A program made the translations under genes and the position numbers. From positions 285,775 to 349,774 of the forward strand of contig NZ_MOXD01000006.1 in assembly GCF_001976145.1 (NCBI RefSeq): 64,000 nt of DNA. Direction: 5' to 3'. Of this stretch, positions 1 to 9,909 are shown one piece after another; position 1 is the first letter of the stretch; every line of letters starts with the position of its first letter. Source of the DNA: Serratia oryzae (lineage in GTDB: Bacteria > Pseudomonadota > Gammaproteobacteria > Enterobacterales > Enterobacteriaceae). The notes under the pieces were generated by a model, which was not told the origin of the DNA, searched no databases, and worked only from the letters and a program-made list of their open reading frames with translations.

Positions 1-834
1 CGCCATGGTCACTTCCAGCAGGCGCGGGTTGCGGTACTCACCGGTCAGGAAACGCACGGCTTCACGCACTTCCAGCGCGTTACCGGCGCTGGAAGCCAGC
101 ACCTGATTCATATCGGTGAGCAGCGCGGTGGTTTTACACCCCGCCCCGTTGGCTACACCGACGATCGCCTGCGCCAGATCTTGCGAAAGCTGGTGAGTCG
201 GCATAAAAGCCCCCGACCCCACTTTGACATCCATCACCAACGCATCCAACCCTTCCGCCAGTTTCTTCGCCAGAATAGAGGCAGTGATCAACGGGATGGA
301 ATCGACGGTGGCGGTAATATCGCGCGTGGCGTAAAAACGCTTATCCGCCGGGGCCAGCGAGCTGGTCTGGCCGATAATCGCCACGCCGACGTCTTTGATG
401 ATTTTACGAAACGCATTGTCATCGGGGAAAATAGTGAAGCCCGGAATGGCTTCCAGCTTATCCAGCGTGCCGCCGGTGTGGCCTAAACCCCGGCCAGAAA
501 TCATCGGCACGTAGCCACCGCAGGCGGCCACCATCGGGCCGAGCATCAGCGAGGTGACATCTCCCACGCCGCCGGTAGAGTGCTTATCGACAATCGGGCC
601 GTTCAGCGCCAGGCTTTTCCAATCAAGCACCGTGCCAGAATCGCGCATCGCCATGGTGAGCGCCACGCGCTCCGCCATGTTCATATCGTGGAAGTAGATG
701 GTCATCGCCAGCGCGGCGATCTGCCCTTCGGAAACCACGTTGTCACGTACCCCATTGATGAAGAAGCGGATTTCTGCTTCGCTCAACGGCTGGCCGTCAC
801 GTTTTTTACGGATTATTTCTTGCGCCAGGAACAA
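1..834 (-). CDS. deoA: thymidine phosphorylase, C-terminus cut by window edge
   Basis: DeoA splits thymidine and deoxyuridine with phosphate into the base and 2-deoxyribose-1-phosphate in the cytoplasm. The 278 codons present match the N-terminal two thirds of the roughly 440-residue enterobacterial enzyme. They include the phosphate-binding KHSTGGVGD stretch and the [15 protein letters not shown] segment. I chose a TTG start at 834, giving [15 protein letters not shown]. coli deoA also starts with TTG, an AGGGGG ribosome site lies just upstream, and the nearby ATG at 839 is out of frame. It lies 57 bp after deoC on the same strand, as in the deoCABD operon, where the product sugar phosphate passes through DeoB to DeoC. 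Truncation is only by the window edge. Confidence 0.95.
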   Translation of the reverse strand, partial: MFLAQEIIRKKRDGQPLSEAEIRFFINGVRDNVVSEGQIAALAMTIYFHDMNMAERVALTMAMRDSGTVLDWKSLALNGPIVDKHSTGGVGDVTSLMLGPMVAACGGYVPMISGRGLGHTGGTLDKLEAIPGFTIFPDDNAFRKIIKDVGVAIIGQTSSLAPADKRFYATRDITATVDSIPLITASILAKKLAEGLDALVMDVKVGSGAFMPTHQLSQDLAQAIVGVANGAGCKTTALLTDMNQVLASSAGNALEVREAVRFLTGEYRNPRLLEVTMA

Positions 835-891
835 GGCATCCCCCTGCTTGAGCTATTTAATTTCACTGCGCCAACGCGTAGCGTTAGAGCA

Positions 892-1671
892 TCAGTAACC
901 GTTGCCAGTAACTTGGGTGCTATGCCCCAGCGTAGTCAGCAGGCTGGCCAACAGGCTCGAAGCGCCAAAGCGGAAGTGGCGTGCGTCGGCCCAGCCTTCC
1001 CCCAGGATACGTTCGGCAAGTTGTAGATAGCGTTGTGCCTCTTCTGCCGTGCGCACGCCACCGGCAGGCTTAAAGCCCACGGTTTTGCTGACGCCCAGCT
1101 CGCGGATCACCGTCATCATCAGTTCGGCGCTTTCCAGCGTGGCGTTAACCGGCACTTTCCCGGTGGAGGTTTTGATAAAATCCGCCCCGGCGTTGATGGC
1201 AATTGCGGAGGCTTTACGGATCAGATCCGCCTGCTTGAGCTCACCGGTTTCGATGATCACCTTCAGCAATACGTTGGCGGCGGCACAGGCCTGTTTGCAC
1301 TGTTGCACCAGTTGAAAACCCACCTGCTCATTACCGGCGATCAAGGCACGGTAAGGGAACACCACGTCCACTTCGTCGGCCCCGTAGGCGATGGCCGCGC
1401 GGGTTTCCGCCAGCGCGATATCGATGTCATCATTGCCGTGCGGGAAGTTGGTGACGGTTGCAATGCGGATGTCAGGCGTCCCTTGCTCACGCAGCGTTTT
1501 GCGCGCAATCGGGATAAAACGCGGGTAGATGCAGATGGCGGCAGTATGGCCCGCCGGGCTGTTGGCCTGACGACACAGCGCGATCACCTTCTCGTCGGTG
1601 TCATCGTCATTCAGCGTGGTGAGATCCATCAGATTCAGCGCGCGCTGCGCTGCTGCGGTTAGTTCGGTCAT
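892..1671 (-). CDS. deoC: deoxyribose-phosphate aldolase
   Basis: DeoC cleaves 2-deoxyribose-5-phosphate to glyceraldehyde-3-phosphate and acetaldehyde. The protein is 259 residues, the same length as the E. coli enzyme, and is nearly collinear with it. The Schiff-base lysine K167 sits in [10 protein letters not shown], with the proton-relay residues D102 and K201 (VGFKPAGG). The ATG at 1671 is preferred because a TTG four codons upstream lies inside the ribosome site GGAGAG. It is the first gene of a deoC-deoA operon. The upstream 530 bp carry a dispersed palindromic repeat and a perfect CRP site, fitting catabolite control of deo. Confidence 0.97.
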   Translation of the reverse strand: MTELTAAAQRALNLMDLTTLNDDDTDEKVIALCRQANSPAGHTAAICIYPRFIPIARKTLREQGTPDIRIATVTNFPHGNDDIDIALAETRAAIAYGADEVDVVFPYRALIAGNEQVGFQLVQQCKQACAAANVLLKVIIETGELKQADLIRKASAIAINAGADFIKTSTGKVPVNATLESAELMMTVIRELGVSKTVGFKPAGGVRTAEEAQRYLQLAERILGEGWADARHFRFGASSLLASLLTTLGHSTQVTGNGY

Positions 1672-1690
1672 AAAACTCTCCAACTTTACT

Positions 1691-1866
1691 CGTCATACTT
1701 CAAGTTGCCTGGGTGTTGGCTGCGCCCGGTCGCACCAGTCACATAGTGGCCTATGCTCCTGGTGACTATGAGCCTCATCAATGAGGCTCACCCTACCGGG
1801 CCTGCGCAAGCGCTGTTCAAAAACGCATTGCGTTTTTGTCATGCAACTCGAATTATTTAGAGTATA
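1691..1866. repeat. dispersed palindromic element, copy 1
   Basis: About 175 bp between deoC and its likely promoter. The left end contains ACTTCAAGTTGC and the right end GCAACTCGAATTATTTAGAG, so the ends are related inverted sequences. Inside are a hairpin AAAAACGCATTGCGTTTTT and a segment GAGCCTCATCAATGAGGCTC. Related copies lie at 10999-11125 and 40351-40550. It probably forms part of the deoC leader transcript. A possible 81-codon reading frame across it is judged not to be a gene. Confidence 0.7.
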
Positions 1867-2053
1867 AACACTCGGATGTTGGCGAGCGGACTTGGTTCCT
1901 TGAAGACAGCCACGTGAGCACAGTCCCCACGGCGGCAACTGAGATCCTTCTCACCGCATATAGCCCTTCCAACTATTGAAACACGACAGCCTTGGCGGAT
2001 TCGTGCTGTGATTCACATTCTATGAAATATCCATGCAACAAACCGGAATTATA

Positions 2054-2069
2054 TGTGATTTAAATCACA
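2054..2069. promoter_or_regulatory. CRP site upstream of deoC
   Basis: TGTGATTTAAATCACA matches the CRP consensus TGTGA-N6-TCACA perfectly, and the symmetry extends two bases on each side. It lies about 385 bp before deoC and about 135 bp after the end of the nucleoside transporter gene. E. coli deoP2 is controlled by CRP with CytR, so the same role is likely here. I could not identify a CytR or DeoR operator with confidence. The remaining part of 1867-2202 shows no gene. Confidence 0.8.
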
Positions 2070-2202
2070 TAATAACGCGATGTCGTTCACAGAATCGTTA
2101 AACAACCAGGTAAGCAATGGCGGGCACATCAAGCGTGCCCGTATCAGGAAGTCGTGCAGCATCCCCCAGCAGAATAGGCCGGGGGATAGTTTCAAGTTTA
2201 GC

Positions 2203-3480
2203 TTACAGCGCCAAAAAGAACCCAGCGATGGTGGCGCTCATCAGGTTGGAGAGCGTACCGGCAACCACGGCTTTCAAGCCAAAGCGGGCAATGTCATGTC
2301 GACGGTTCGGTGCCATGCTGCCCAACCCCCCGAGCAGAATTGCCACGGAAGACAGGTTGGCAAAGCCGCACAGCGCAAAGGAGATAACTGCCTTGGTGTG
2401 CTGAGACAGCACCTGCAAGCCCTCGGCGGCAACCACGTCGTCTGGACGTAGATAAGCACCAAAGTTCATATAGGCCACGAACTCGTTGACGATCACCTTC
2501 TGGCCGATAAACGAACCGGCTACCATCGCTTCGCTCCACGGCACGCCAATCAGGAAGGCGATCGGAGAGAAGAGCCAGCCCAGGATCAGTTCCAACGACA
2601 ACTGCGGGAAGTTGAACCAGCCGCCAATGCCGCCCAACATGCCGTTCAGCAAGGCGATCAGGGCGATAAACGCCAGCAGCATCGCGCCCACGTTCAGCGC
2701 CAGCTGCATCCCCGATGCCGCACCCGATGCCGCCGCATCAATCACGTTGGCCGGGCGATCTTCTGCGGCAATCAGCTTCATCGCGTCATCGGTGTCGTGC
2801 GATTTTTCAGTTTCCGGCACCATCAGCTTGGCGAACAGCAAGCCACCTGGCGCGGCCATAAAGGAGGCGGCGATCAGGTACTCCAGCGGCACCCCCATCT
2901 GGGCATAACCTGCCAGCACCGAACCGGCCACCGACGCCAAACCACCACACATCACCGCAAACAGCTCAGACTGCGTCATGGTGGCAATATACGGCCGCAC
3001 CACCAGAGGCGCTTCGGTCTGGCCCACGAAGATGTTAGCCGTTGCCGACAGCGACTCAGTGCGCGAGGTGCCCAGCAGTTTCTGCAGGCCACCACCAAGC
3101 ACTTTAATCACCAGTTGCATTATGCCCAGATAGTAGAGCACGGCGATCAGCGAGGAGAAGAACACGATCACTGGCAGTACGCGCAGCGCGAACACAAAGC
3201 CACCGCCGCCGAACACCTCGAACATTTTGTCGGAAACCAGGCCGCCAAAGATGAAAGAGATGCCCTGATTGCCGTAAGCGATGACGTTGGCTACCCCTTC
3301 AGACATGCCCCCCAGAATGCGGCGGCCTAAAGGTACGTACAGCACCAGCGCACCGATACCGACTTGAATGATAAATGCCCCGAGCACGGTACGCAGTTTA
3401 ATAGCGTGTCGGTTGCTGGAAAGCAGCACAGCAATGGCGATCAGTACCACCATACCGACCAGGCTCATGATGAGTTGCAT
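2203..3480 (-). CDS. CNT-family nucleoside transporter (NupC/vcCNT type)
   Basis: A concentrative nucleoside transporter of the inner membrane, expected to import nucleosides with Na+ or H+. The 425-residue protein is strongly hydrophobic throughout and very close to the Vibrio cholerae transporter vcCNT. It has the substrate-site motif GQTEAP with the preceding NIFV, the NEFVAY motif in the second half, and the C-terminal [11 protein letters not shown] and [18 protein letters not shown] chose the ATG at 3480, which has AGGGA upstream and starts [10 protein letters not shown]; an earlier in-frame start would add a non-family leader. Lying just upstream of deoC-deoA on the same strand, it probably supplies substrate for that pathway. 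The exact nucleoside range is not evident from sequence. Confidence 0.9.
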   Translation of the reverse strand: MQLIMSLVGMVVLIAIAVLLSSNRHAIKLRTVLGAFIIQVGIGALVLYVPLGRRILGGMSEGVANVIAYGNQGISFIFGGLVSDKMFEVFGGGGFVFALRVLPVIVFFSSLIAVLYYLGIMQLVIKVLGGGLQKLLGTSRTESLSATANIFVGQTEAPLVVRPYIATMTQSELFAVMCGGLASVAGSVLAGYAQMGVPLEYLIAASFMAAPGGLLFAKLMVPETEKSHDTDDAMKLIAAEDRPANVIDAAASGAASGMQLALNVGAMLLAFIALIALLNGMLGGIGGWFNFPQLSLELILGWLFSPIAFLIGVPWSEAMVAGSFIGQKVIVNEFVAYMNFGAYLRPDDVVAAEGLQVLSQHTKAVISFALCGFANLSSVAILLGGLGSMAPNRRHDIARFGLKAVVAGTLSNLMSATIAGFFLAL

Positions 3481-3642
3481 GTGAAAATATCCCTGTTGCG
3501 AAAAAGTAATGCATCCCTGAGCGTTGAACCCGCAGGGGTGCTTAAGAGTCAATAACGGGGCGCAATTATACTGAGCGAAACGAATTTCGCCTCATTTTAT
3601 GTCACAAATGTATACAAACAGATGTAAGTCAAAACTTTGTTA

Positions 3643-3658
3643 TATGATTCCAATCACA
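3643..3658. promoter_or_regulatory. probable CRP site upstream of nucleoside transporter
   Basis: TATGATTCCAATCACA fits TGTGA-N6-TCACA with one mismatch in the left half. It lies about 165 bp before the transporter start and directly after the end of yjjV, in the 179-bp gap that must hold the transporter promoter. CRP activation would fit nucleoside scavenging under low glucose. The assignment is by consensus only. Confidence 0.5.
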
Positions 3659-3659
3659 T

Positions 3660-4442
3660 TTATCGCTCTAGCGCGAACAAAGACAGGGCATTTTTCTGCA
3701 GGCAGTGGGCAATTTCATCAGGTGGCTCAGGCCGTAACTGGCACAGGGCCTGAAAAACTTCGGCTGCCCGCTCAGGGCGGTTAGGCTGCCCCTGGTAGCC
3801 CGCCAGCGGCATATCCGGCGCGTCGGTCTCCAGCAACAGTGATGCCAGCGGCAACTGTGCCATCACGCTGCGGGTTTTCTGCGCGCGTTCGTAACTGATA
3901 GTGCCACCAACGCCGATGTAATACCCCTGCCGGATAAATGCCTGCGCCTGCGCCAGGCTGCCCGCAAAGCCGTGCACCACGCCACGGCGCGGCACATCGG
4001 CCCGGCGCAACGCGGCAGCCAGTTGATCGTGGCTACGGCGGGAATGCAGGATCACCGGCAGATCATGGCGCTTCGCCAAACCGAGCTGTTGCTTGAGCAA
4101 CGTCTGCTGGCGATCAAACTGGGGCTCCTCCATATACAGATCCAGCCCAATCTCCCCTACCGCCACCAATTTGCCGGGGCGAGCGGTGAGACACTCCGCC
4201 AACAGCTCAAGGTGTTCATCCTGATGCTGCGCAATATACAACGGATGCAGCCCCAGGGCGGCAAACAGCGGTTCATGCTCGTGCGCCAGCTTTAATACCT
4301 GGGCGAAACGATCCGCCGTGACCGCTGGCACAATGATCCGCCGCACGCCGGCCTGTGCGGCCAACGCCAGGCTTTCGTTCTCATGACCGCTAAACGGCGG
4401 GAAGTCAAAATGGCAGTGGGTATCGGTAAACACGTAATTCAC
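3660..4442 (-). CDS. yjjV: TatD-family metal-dependent hydrolase
   Basis: A predicted divalent-metal hydrolase/DNase of the TatD family, cytoplasmic. The 260-residue protein has the N-terminal metal-binding DTHCHFDFPP, a VGEIGLDL segment with the conserved glutamate, VILHSRR with the conserved histidine, and LLLETDAPDMP near the end. Length and sequence match E. coli YjjV. Its ATG overlaps the yjjU stop by 4 bp, so the two genes are translationally coupled, as in E. coli. The physiological substrate is not known from sequence. Confidence 0.93.
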   Translation of the reverse strand: MNYVFTDTHCHFDFPPFSGHENESLALAAQAGVRRIIVPAVTADRFAQVLKLAHEHEPLFAALGLHPLYIAQHQDEHLELLAECLTARPGKLVAVGEIGLDLYMEEPQFDRQQTLLKQQLGLAKRHDLPVILHSRRSHDQLAAALRRADVPRRGVVHGFAGSLAQAQAFIRQGYYIGVGGTISYERAQKTRSVMAQLPLASLLLETDAPDMPLAGYQGQPNRPERAAEVFQALCQLRPEPPDEIAHCLQKNALSLFALER

Positions 4443-5548
4443 GGCGCGTCTCCATCGCCAGCGGCAGGAGCATGCGGCAGAACGATTTTTGCCGTTGCCC
4501 GCGCAGTTTCATGGCCGTGCGGATGTCCACCGTCTGTAGCGATCGGCGAAGGCATGCGCACGCTTTCCGGCTGCAACAAGCGGCGGGAAACGAGGGGCTC
4601 CACCTTGCTGCCCCCAGCTTGCTCCTGCTCCAGCAGCCAATGGCCGACCGTCGCCAGAAAATAGCGCCCACAGCGGCGGCCAAGGTGATAATCCTGGTTC
4701 AGCGCGGGCAAACGGCTGCCGAGCGCGTTACTCGCCAGCGGTTTGGGGGGGAATATTTCGAAGATGCGCAGCTTGCCCGGCGGCTGCTCAATAAACTGCT
4801 GGATGCGATGATAGCTCTGCTCATGCTGCTGCATGATGCGCACCATCTGCTGTAGGCTACTGTCACTCAACCAGTGTTCCATGCGCTTCAGCCACTGCGG
4901 CGTGTAATACATTTGCGAAGGCACGGTGCGGATCACCACAATGGTATCAGCCCCCCGACGATAGGCTTCTTCAACCGGAATGGCTGCGCTGATACCGCCA
5001 TCCAGATAGCTGACTCCGTCCAGTTCCACGCCCTGACGGTAAAAGCCAGGAATGGCGCTTGATGCCTTGATCGCGGGCAACCAGTTGTCACGCTCAGCCC
5101 GCAGGTAGGTGGGCTCGAAATCATCGCTGCGGCAGGCGCACATTAGCAGTTCACGGCCATTGCTAAGATGCTGCTCGGCGACATCGAGCGCCAGCGGCAG
5201 TTGCTGTGAAGTGATATCGATCAACCAATCGAGATCGATGAGATGCCCACCGCGCACAAAGCGCAAGGGGTTGAAGAAATTGGCCGATGTGGTGTAACGG
5301 GTAATCACGCGTCGCGCATAGCCCATCTGGCCGCAAATAAAGGCCGAAAGGTTCTGCGCACCAGCGGAAGTGCCGATCATCAGCTCAAAAGGGTTAAAGC
5401 GGGCGCGCTGCAGTTCGTCCAGCACGCCGGCAGTAAAGATGCCGCGCTGCCCGCCGCCCTCACACACCAGCGCCATTTTACCGGGCCGGAAGGGTTTATA
5501 CGCCAGCGGTTCTATGTTGCCGAGCGTGATGGGTATTCTGTATCCCAA
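4439..5548 (-). CDS. yjjU: patatin-like phospholipase
   Basis: A patatin-family acyl hydrolase expected to cleave phospholipid or lipid esters with a Ser-Asp dyad. The oxyanion motif GGGQRG is near residue 32, the nucleophile elbow GTSAG near 60, and the catalytic aspartate lies in YLDGGIS. The protein is 369 residues with a proline- and alanine-rich tail longer than that of the E. coli protein (about 357). The start is TTG at 5548 (MGYRIPITLGNI), with GAGGAG upstream; E. coli yjjU also starts with a non-ATG codon at the equivalent residue. It is coupled to yjjV. Its substrate is unknown. Confidence 0.9.
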   Translation of the reverse strand: MGYRIPITLGNIEPLAYKPFRPGKMALVCEGGGQRGIFTAGVLDELQRARFNPFELMIGTSAGAQNLSAFICGQMGYARRVITRYTTSANFFNPLRFVRGGHLIDLDWLIDITSQQLPLALDVAEQHLSNGRELLMCACRSDDFEPTYLRAERDNWLPAIKASSAIPGFYRQGVELDGVSYLDGGISAAIPVEEAYRRGADTIVVIRTVPSQMYYTPQWLKRMEHWLSDSSLQQMVRIMQQHEQSYHRIQQFIEQPPGKLRIFEIFPPKPLASNALGSRLPALNQDYHLGRRCGRYFLATVGHWLLEQEQAGGSKVEPLVSRRLLQPESVRMPSPIATDGGHPHGHETARATAKIVLPHAPAAGDGDAP

Positions 5549-5558
5549 CCCTGTCTCC

Positions 5559-5744
5559 TCAATGTGGCCGTTTTACTGAGGATAACTCTTCTTGCTCTCT
5601 TCCGTAATCTTCTTGCAATACGCCAGAGAGGCAGTCATTGCTCCCGGTTAACCAAGCGCAGTCACTGCCGGAAAACTCTGCCCATGCCTGCCAGACCTGG
5701 CCTTTCCACTGTTTCCAGCGGCCGAGAATGATATCGCTATTCAT
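5559..5744 (-). CDS. CsbD-family stress-response protein
   Basis: A 61-residue acidic, tryptophan-rich protein whose start MNSDIILGRWKQWKGQVWQAW matches the CsbD/YjbJ fold (family usually about 60-70 residues). The ATG at 5744 has GGAG upstream; an in-frame start further upstream lacks family similarity. It sits between ytjA and yjjU, 10 bp before yjjU, and is probably co-transcribed with it. I do not recall a CsbD gene at this place in E. coli K-12. Family members are induced by general stress; the molecular function is unknown. Confidence 0.8.
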   Translation of the reverse strand: MNSDIILGRWKQWKGQVWQAWAEFSGSDCAWLTGSNDCLSGVLQEDYGREQEELSSVKRPH

Positions 5745-5804
5745 GACTGAACTCTCCAGACGACGAGAAAAGGAATTAAGCTTTGTTACACTTTGCACGA
5801 AAAG

Positions 5805-5966
5805 TTAAGGGCGCCGACGGCCGGCAAACAGGCTGACCAGAAACAGAATGATCCCCACTACGAACACCATTTTAGCCGCCCAAGCGGCGGTGCCAGCCAA
5901 TGAGCTGAAGCCCAGTGCGGCTGCGATCAGTGCGATGATTAAAAAGATGATGCCCCAACGAAACAT
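5805..5966 (-). CDS. ytjA: DUF1328 small membrane protein YtjA
   Basis: A 53-residue protein starting [20 protein letters not shown] and ending in a basic GRRRP tail, with two hydrophobic segments (about 4-20 and 33-47). It is almost identical in layout to E. coli YtjA and holds the same place between osmY and yjjU. The ATG at 5966 is followed by an uninterrupted frame to a TAA at 5807-5805. Function is unknown; its neighbours OsmY and a CsbD-like protein suggest a stress role. Confidence 0.9.
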   Translation of the reverse strand: MFRWGIIFLIIALIAAALGFSSLAGTAAWAAKMVFVVGIILFLVSLFAGRRRP

Positions 5967-6032
5967 AAGCTTCCCCTTACTCAGGGGCGCAATTCATCGC
6001 GCCCCTGAGTGATTCAGTACGTTGAACTCGGT

Positions 6033-6647
6033 TTAGGGTTTAACAGCCAGGTCGTTCTTGACGCTTTTCACGCCATCAATGGCTTTGGCAATGCTTTCTG
6101 CCCGCTCGGATTGCGCCTGCGTTTTTACCGTGCCGGAAAGCTGCACCACACCGTCGGTGGTCTCTACTTTCACATGACGGGAAGGTACGATGTCATCCGC
6201 CAGCAGTTTGGCCTTCAGCTCACTGGTGGTTGCGGTATCACCGGCGTAGGCCTTCACGGACTGTGTGGCTTCATCTTTCACGTGCAGCTTGTCGCTGACG
6301 GATTTCACCCCTTCCACCTTACCGGCAGCCGCAACGGCCCGTTCCGCCTGCGCCTGGCTGCTGACAAAACCGCTGAGCGTTACCACGCCCTTCTCCGTAA
6401 CCACCGAAATATCGGTGCTCTTGATGGCTTTATCTTCAACCAATGCGCTTTTTACTTTCGCCGTTGTCGCACTGTCATCCATATAGCCGTCGACTTTTTT
6501 CATCGAGCTATCGATTTTGGCACCCGCGCTATCAGCCACGCTGGTGGCTTTATTAAGCAGCGACTCTTGCGCCAACGCACTGCCACTTACCAGAACAGAA
6601 CCCAAAACGATAGCCATCAGAGAGTGTGTAAACTTGGTATTTTTCAT
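6033..6647 (-). CDS. osmY: osmotically inducible periplasmic protein, two BON domains
   Basis: OsmY is a periplasmic protein of the hyperosmotic and stationary-phase response in E. coli. The 204-residue product has a Sec signal peptide with cleavage expected after SGSALA (residue 26), then two BON domains at about 55-125 and 135-204, each with the characteristic VTLSG or VQLSG turn. The next gene on the same strand is ytjA, 66 bp away. A perfect hairpin GCCGCG-N4-CGCGGC lies in the leader at 6695-6710. RpoS control is known in E. coli, but I could not place a clear RpoS -10 element. Confidence 0.95.
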   Translation of the reverse strand: MKNTKFTHSLMAIVLGSVLVSGSALAQESLLNKATSVADSAGAKIDSSMKKVDGYMDDSATTAKVKSALVEDKAIKSTDISVVTEKGVVTLSGFVSSQAQAERAVAAAGKVEGVKSVSDKLHVKDEATQSVKAYAGDTATTSELKAKLLADDIVPSRHVKVETTDGVVQLSGTVKTQAQSERAESIAKAIDGVKSVKNDLAVKP

Positions 6648-7178
6648 CGATCTCTTCCTTCTTGTTGTGAATCCCCATCAACGGCGGATCCTGTGCCGCG
6701 TTATCGCGGCGAACTCGAGTGAATACTTTACGATTACTCTACTATCAAACGTTCACGATAAGTCTCTAGCAAAATCTATGCCAACCTTACAAAATGCTGT
6801 TAAATCAACAACAAAAAAAACAACGCGCCGTGATTAAGCAAGAAACCGTCACCTATCGACGACAGTGAGGGGATTAATCAACAACACCGGTGCTATCTTA
6901 TTGATATTGCTAAGGTACAGCTGTCTCCGATCGGCAACAATGCAAAACAACCCTCTAAAAAGTGATTGAATGGCAGTTGTTTTTGCTCATTAAACAGCGG
7001 ATGCCCTGATAAATATAGCCTATCAGGCGAAATTTGCAGCAGGATGTCAATGGAGCCGTTAGCCAAACAACGCAGGTAAAATTGATAAATTAATATTATT
7101 AATTAGCAAGATAAGTGCAGAAAGCACGCAGCGGAGGGAAGAATGGGCACCGCGAGAATGCGGTGCCGCATCGGCAAA
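6648..7178. other. 531-bp gap between prfC and osmY
   Basis: No credible gene. It must hold the osmY promoter at its left end, including the 6-bp-stem hairpin at 6695-6710. It ends with an inverted repeat GGCACCGC / GCGGTGCC at 7146-7167, which could terminate prfC transcription, although no clear T-run follows on the minus strand. The middle (about 6720-7130) is AT-rich with no obvious motif. Confidence 0.5.
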
Positions 7179-8768
7179 TTAGTGTTCGCGGGTTTTGCGG
7201 AACACCACCTCTGGATAACGCTCCTGCGTCAGATTGAGGTTCACCATGGTCGGTGCGATGTAAGAGAGATTATCGCCCCCATCCAGCGCCAGGTTCAGTT
7301 CGTTCTTGCGTTTGAACTCTTCGAACTTCTTCACGTCGCTGCACTCCACCCAACGGGCAGTGGAAACGTTCACCGACTCATACAGCGCTTCCACGTTGTA
7401 TTCGGATTTCAAACGCGCGACCACCACGTCGAACTGCAGCACACCGACGGCCCCGACGATCAGATCGTTGTTGGCGATAGGACGGAATACCTGCACAGCC
7501 CCTTCTTCCGACAGCTGCACCAGCCCTTTCAGCAGCTGTTTCTGCTTAAGCGGATCGCGCAGGCGGATGCGGCGGAACAGCTCAGGGGCAAAGTTCGGAA
7601 TGCCGGTGAACTTCATGTCTTCACCCTGCGTGAAGCTGTCGCCAATCTGAATGGTGCCGTGGTTATGCAAACCGATAATATCGCCTGGGTAAGCCTCTTC
7701 CACATGAGAACGGTCACCCGCCATAAAGGTCAGCGCATCGGAGATCACCACGTCTTTGCCGGTACGCACCTGACGCAGTTTCATCCCCTTCTCATACTTA
7801 CCGGACACCACGCGCATAAAGGCCACGCGATCGCGGTGTTTCGGATCCATATTCGCCTGGATCTTGAACACAAAGCCGGTGAATTTCTCTTCCGCAGCCA
7901 CCACCTCACGGGTATCGGTTTTACGCGGCATCGGCGCAGGGGCCCAGGCCACTAACCCATCCAGCATATGATCCACGCCGAAGTTGCCCAAAGCGGTGCC
8001 GAAGAACACCGGGGTCAGCTCACCGGCCAGAAAGGCTTCCAGCTCAAACTCGTGGGAGGCCCCTTGCACCAGTTCCAGTTCTTCACGCAGTTGCGCAGCC
8101 AAGTCTTCACCTACCGCAGCGTCGAGATCCGGGTTGTTCAAGCCTTTGACGATGCGCACTTCCTGAATGGTATGGCCTTTACCGCTCTGATACAGATATG
8201 TTTCATCTTTATAGAGGTGATAAACCCCTTTGAACAGCTTGCCGCAGCCAATCGGCCAGGTGATCGGTGAGCAGGCGATTTTCAGCTCACGCTCCACTTC
8301 ATCCATCACTTCCATCGGATCGCGGATGTCGCGGTCAAGCTTGTTCATAAAGGTCAGGATCGGCGTATCACGCAGGCGGGTGACCTCCATCAGCTTGCGG
8401 GTACGATCTTCAACGCCTTTTGCGGCGTCGATCACCATCAGGCAGCAGTCCACCGCGGTCAGGGTACGATAGGTATCTTCAGAGAAGTCTTCGTGCCCTG
8501 GGGTATCCAGCAGGTTGACCAGACATTCGCGGTACGGGAACTGCATCACCGAAGTGGTGATCGAGATACCACGCTGCTTCTCCATCTCCATCCAGTCGGA
8601 TTTGGCATGCTGGCTTGAGCCACGGCCTTTTACCGTACCGGCGGTCTGGATAGCCTGTCCGAACAGCAGCACCTTCTCGGTAATGGTGGTTTTACCAGCA
8701 TCGGGGTGCGAGATAATGGCGAAAGTTCTTCTTTTCGAGACTTCGCGAGCGAATTCACTAGGAGACAT
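7179..8768 (-). CDS. prfC: peptide chain release factor 3
   Basis: RF3 is the GTPase that recycles RF1 and RF2 from the ribosome after termination. The 529 residues match the E. coli length. GTPase motifs are clear: P-loop HPDAGKTT, the RGISITTS switch I region, DTPGHEDF, and NKLDRD. The elongation-factor-type domains follow. The ATG at 8768 gives [20 protein letters not shown], as in E. coli. The gene stands alone on the minus strand. E. coli has yjjG between rimI and prfC, but here only 150 bp without a gene separate them. Confidence 0.97.
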   Translation of the reverse strand: MSPSEFAREVSKRRTFAIISHPDAGKTTITEKVLLFGQAIQTAGTVKGRGSSQHAKSDWMEMEKQRGISITTSVMQFPYRECLVNLLDTPGHEDFSEDTYRTLTAVDCCLMVIDAAKGVEDRTRKLMEVTRLRDTPILTFMNKLDRDIRDPMEVMDEVERELKIACSPITWPIGCGKLFKGVYHLYKDETYLYQSGKGHTIQEVRIVKGLNNPDLDAAVGEDLAAQLREELELVQGASHEFELEAFLAGELTPVFFGTALGNFGVDHMLDGLVAWAPAPMPRKTDTREVVAAEEKFTGFVFKIQANMDPKHRDRVAFMRVVSGKYEKGMKLRQVRTGKDVVISDALTFMAGDRSHVEEAYPGDIIGLHNHGTIQIGDSFTQGEDMKFTGIPNFAPELFRRIRLRDPLKQKQLLKGLVQLSEEGAVQVFRPIANNDLIVGAVGVLQFDVVVARLKSEYNVEALYESVNVSTARWVECSDVKKFEEFKRKNELNLALDGGDNLSYIAPTMVNLNLTQERYPEVVFRKTREH

Positions 8769-8918
8769 GTTTTTCAGATTCTACAGTTGGTCCGCCCTGC
8801 AATCATCGCAAACGCGTCAATAGCGGTGCCAGGCAAAGCGGTAATGAAAAGGTAACAGTGGGCCATTTTCGCTGATTTGCCAACCGGTGACAATCAATGG
8901 TTTTTTCGGCAAGCAGCG

Positions 8919-9362
8919 CTACCCCAGCGGCAGCGCCATCACGATCGCATCTTCGCGGCCGTTAGCGGCAGGATAATAGTTGCGGCGCACCGTCACTTCG
9001 TTAAACCCGAGATCTTCGTACAGCGCAATCGCCCCACGGTTGGAAGCACGCACTTCCAGCCACAGCGTGACCACGCCACGCGCTTCAAGCTGTGCGATCA
9101 GCGCAGTTAACAGCGTGCGGCCAAAACCCCGGCGCTGCCAATCTGGGTGAATAGCGATGTTAAACAGCGTGGCTTCATCCAGCACGATCTGGGTAATGGC
9201 AAACCCCGCCATCTGCCCCGCGTTTTCCAGCTTCAGGTTGAGATAACGCTCACCTTGATTGCTGGCAAACGTTGCCTCCGTCCAGGGAAAGGCATGGCTG
9301 GCTTGTTCAATCTTGAAGGCGGTGGCCAGATCGGCCGTTGTCAGGGGAGAAATGTTGTTCAT
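8919..9362 (-). CDS. rimI: ribosomal protein S18 alanine N-acetyltransferase
   Basis: RimI acetylates the N-terminal alanine of ribosomal protein S18. The 147-residue product is a single GNAT domain with the acetyl-CoA loop DWQRRGFGRTLL, the NRGAIALYEDLGF segment and the C-terminal REDAIVMALPL. The ATG at 9362 (MNNISPLTTADL) is chosen by family match; the long upstream extension belongs to holD in another frame. It overlaps holD by 56 bp, a larger version of the overlap known in E. coli, which implies translational coupling. Confidence 0.93.
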   Translation of the reverse strand: MNNISPLTTADLATAFKIEQASHAFPWTEATFASNQGERYLNLKLENAGQMAGFAITQIVLDEATLFNIAIHPDWQRRGFGRTLLTALIAQLEARGVVTLWLEVRASNRGAIALYEDLGFNEVTVRRNYYPAANGREDAIVMALPLG

Positions 9363-9744
9363 GGTGACAAATCTGCTGCCAGAGTGCGCGTTTAGCACCC
9401 GCATCTTGAGAAAGCTCGGCCAGCGCCGGGCTGTATAGCTGCGCACCGGCCACCGCAAGCGGCTCCGCAATGCCCAACCGCCAACTGTTACATTCGGTAT
9501 CTTCTGGCAGCATGGCGACCTGATCCGGCGTCAAGCCATAGGTTTGCGCCGGTTGCAGCCCCAGGCTGCGCAGCACGTCACAAAACAAGGGATCTTGAGG
9601 ATCGGGCAATACCTGTGCCACCACCAGCAAGCGTACCTCCGCAGGCAGAGTGACCGCGATCTCGCCCTGCAACGCGCCAGGGCGGCGCAATGTCCACTGC
9701 GTAATCCCCAGTTGTTGTAACAGCCAATCGCGTTTTGATGCCAT
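9307..9744 (-). CDS. holD: DNA polymerase III psi subunit
   Basis: Psi links the clamp loader to the chi subunit and, through it, to SSB. The 145-residue protein starts MASKRDWLLQQLGITQWTLR, the conserved N-terminus that contacts the clamp loader, and carries LPEDTECNSW and KRALWQQIC in the second half. E. coli psi is 137 residues, so the C-terminus is slightly extended where it overlaps rimI. It is divergent from rsmC across 165 bp, the enterobacterial arrangement. Confidence 0.9.
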   Translation of the reverse strand: MASKRDWLLQQLGITQWTLRRPGALQGEIAVTLPAEVRLLVVAQVLPDPQDPLFCDVLRSLGLQPAQTYGLTPDQVAMLPEDTECNSWRLGIAEPLAVAGAQLYSPALAELSQDAGAKRALWQQICHHEQHFSPDNGRSGHRLQD

Positions 9745-9909
9745 ACCGGTTCCCGTGTGTTGCGCACTATGCCTGCCATGTGCCGCGCTATGCTAACAAA
9801 CCCGCTCAGCCCACGCTATTGCATATATCCCTTAGGGTAGATAAACCCGTCGAACATCTCGCCACAAAGCTCTATAATCCCTCTCCTAATTTTGAGGAGC
9901 CAAAAACTG

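Noticed and set aside
1693..1938. 81-codon frame upstream of deoC
   Set aside because: It lies mostly in a dispersed palindromic element and has no ribosome site or family-like sequence.
7146..7167. Firm terminator for prfC
   Set aside because: The 8-bp stem is real but no T-run follows on the minus strand, so it is mentioned only as a possibility.
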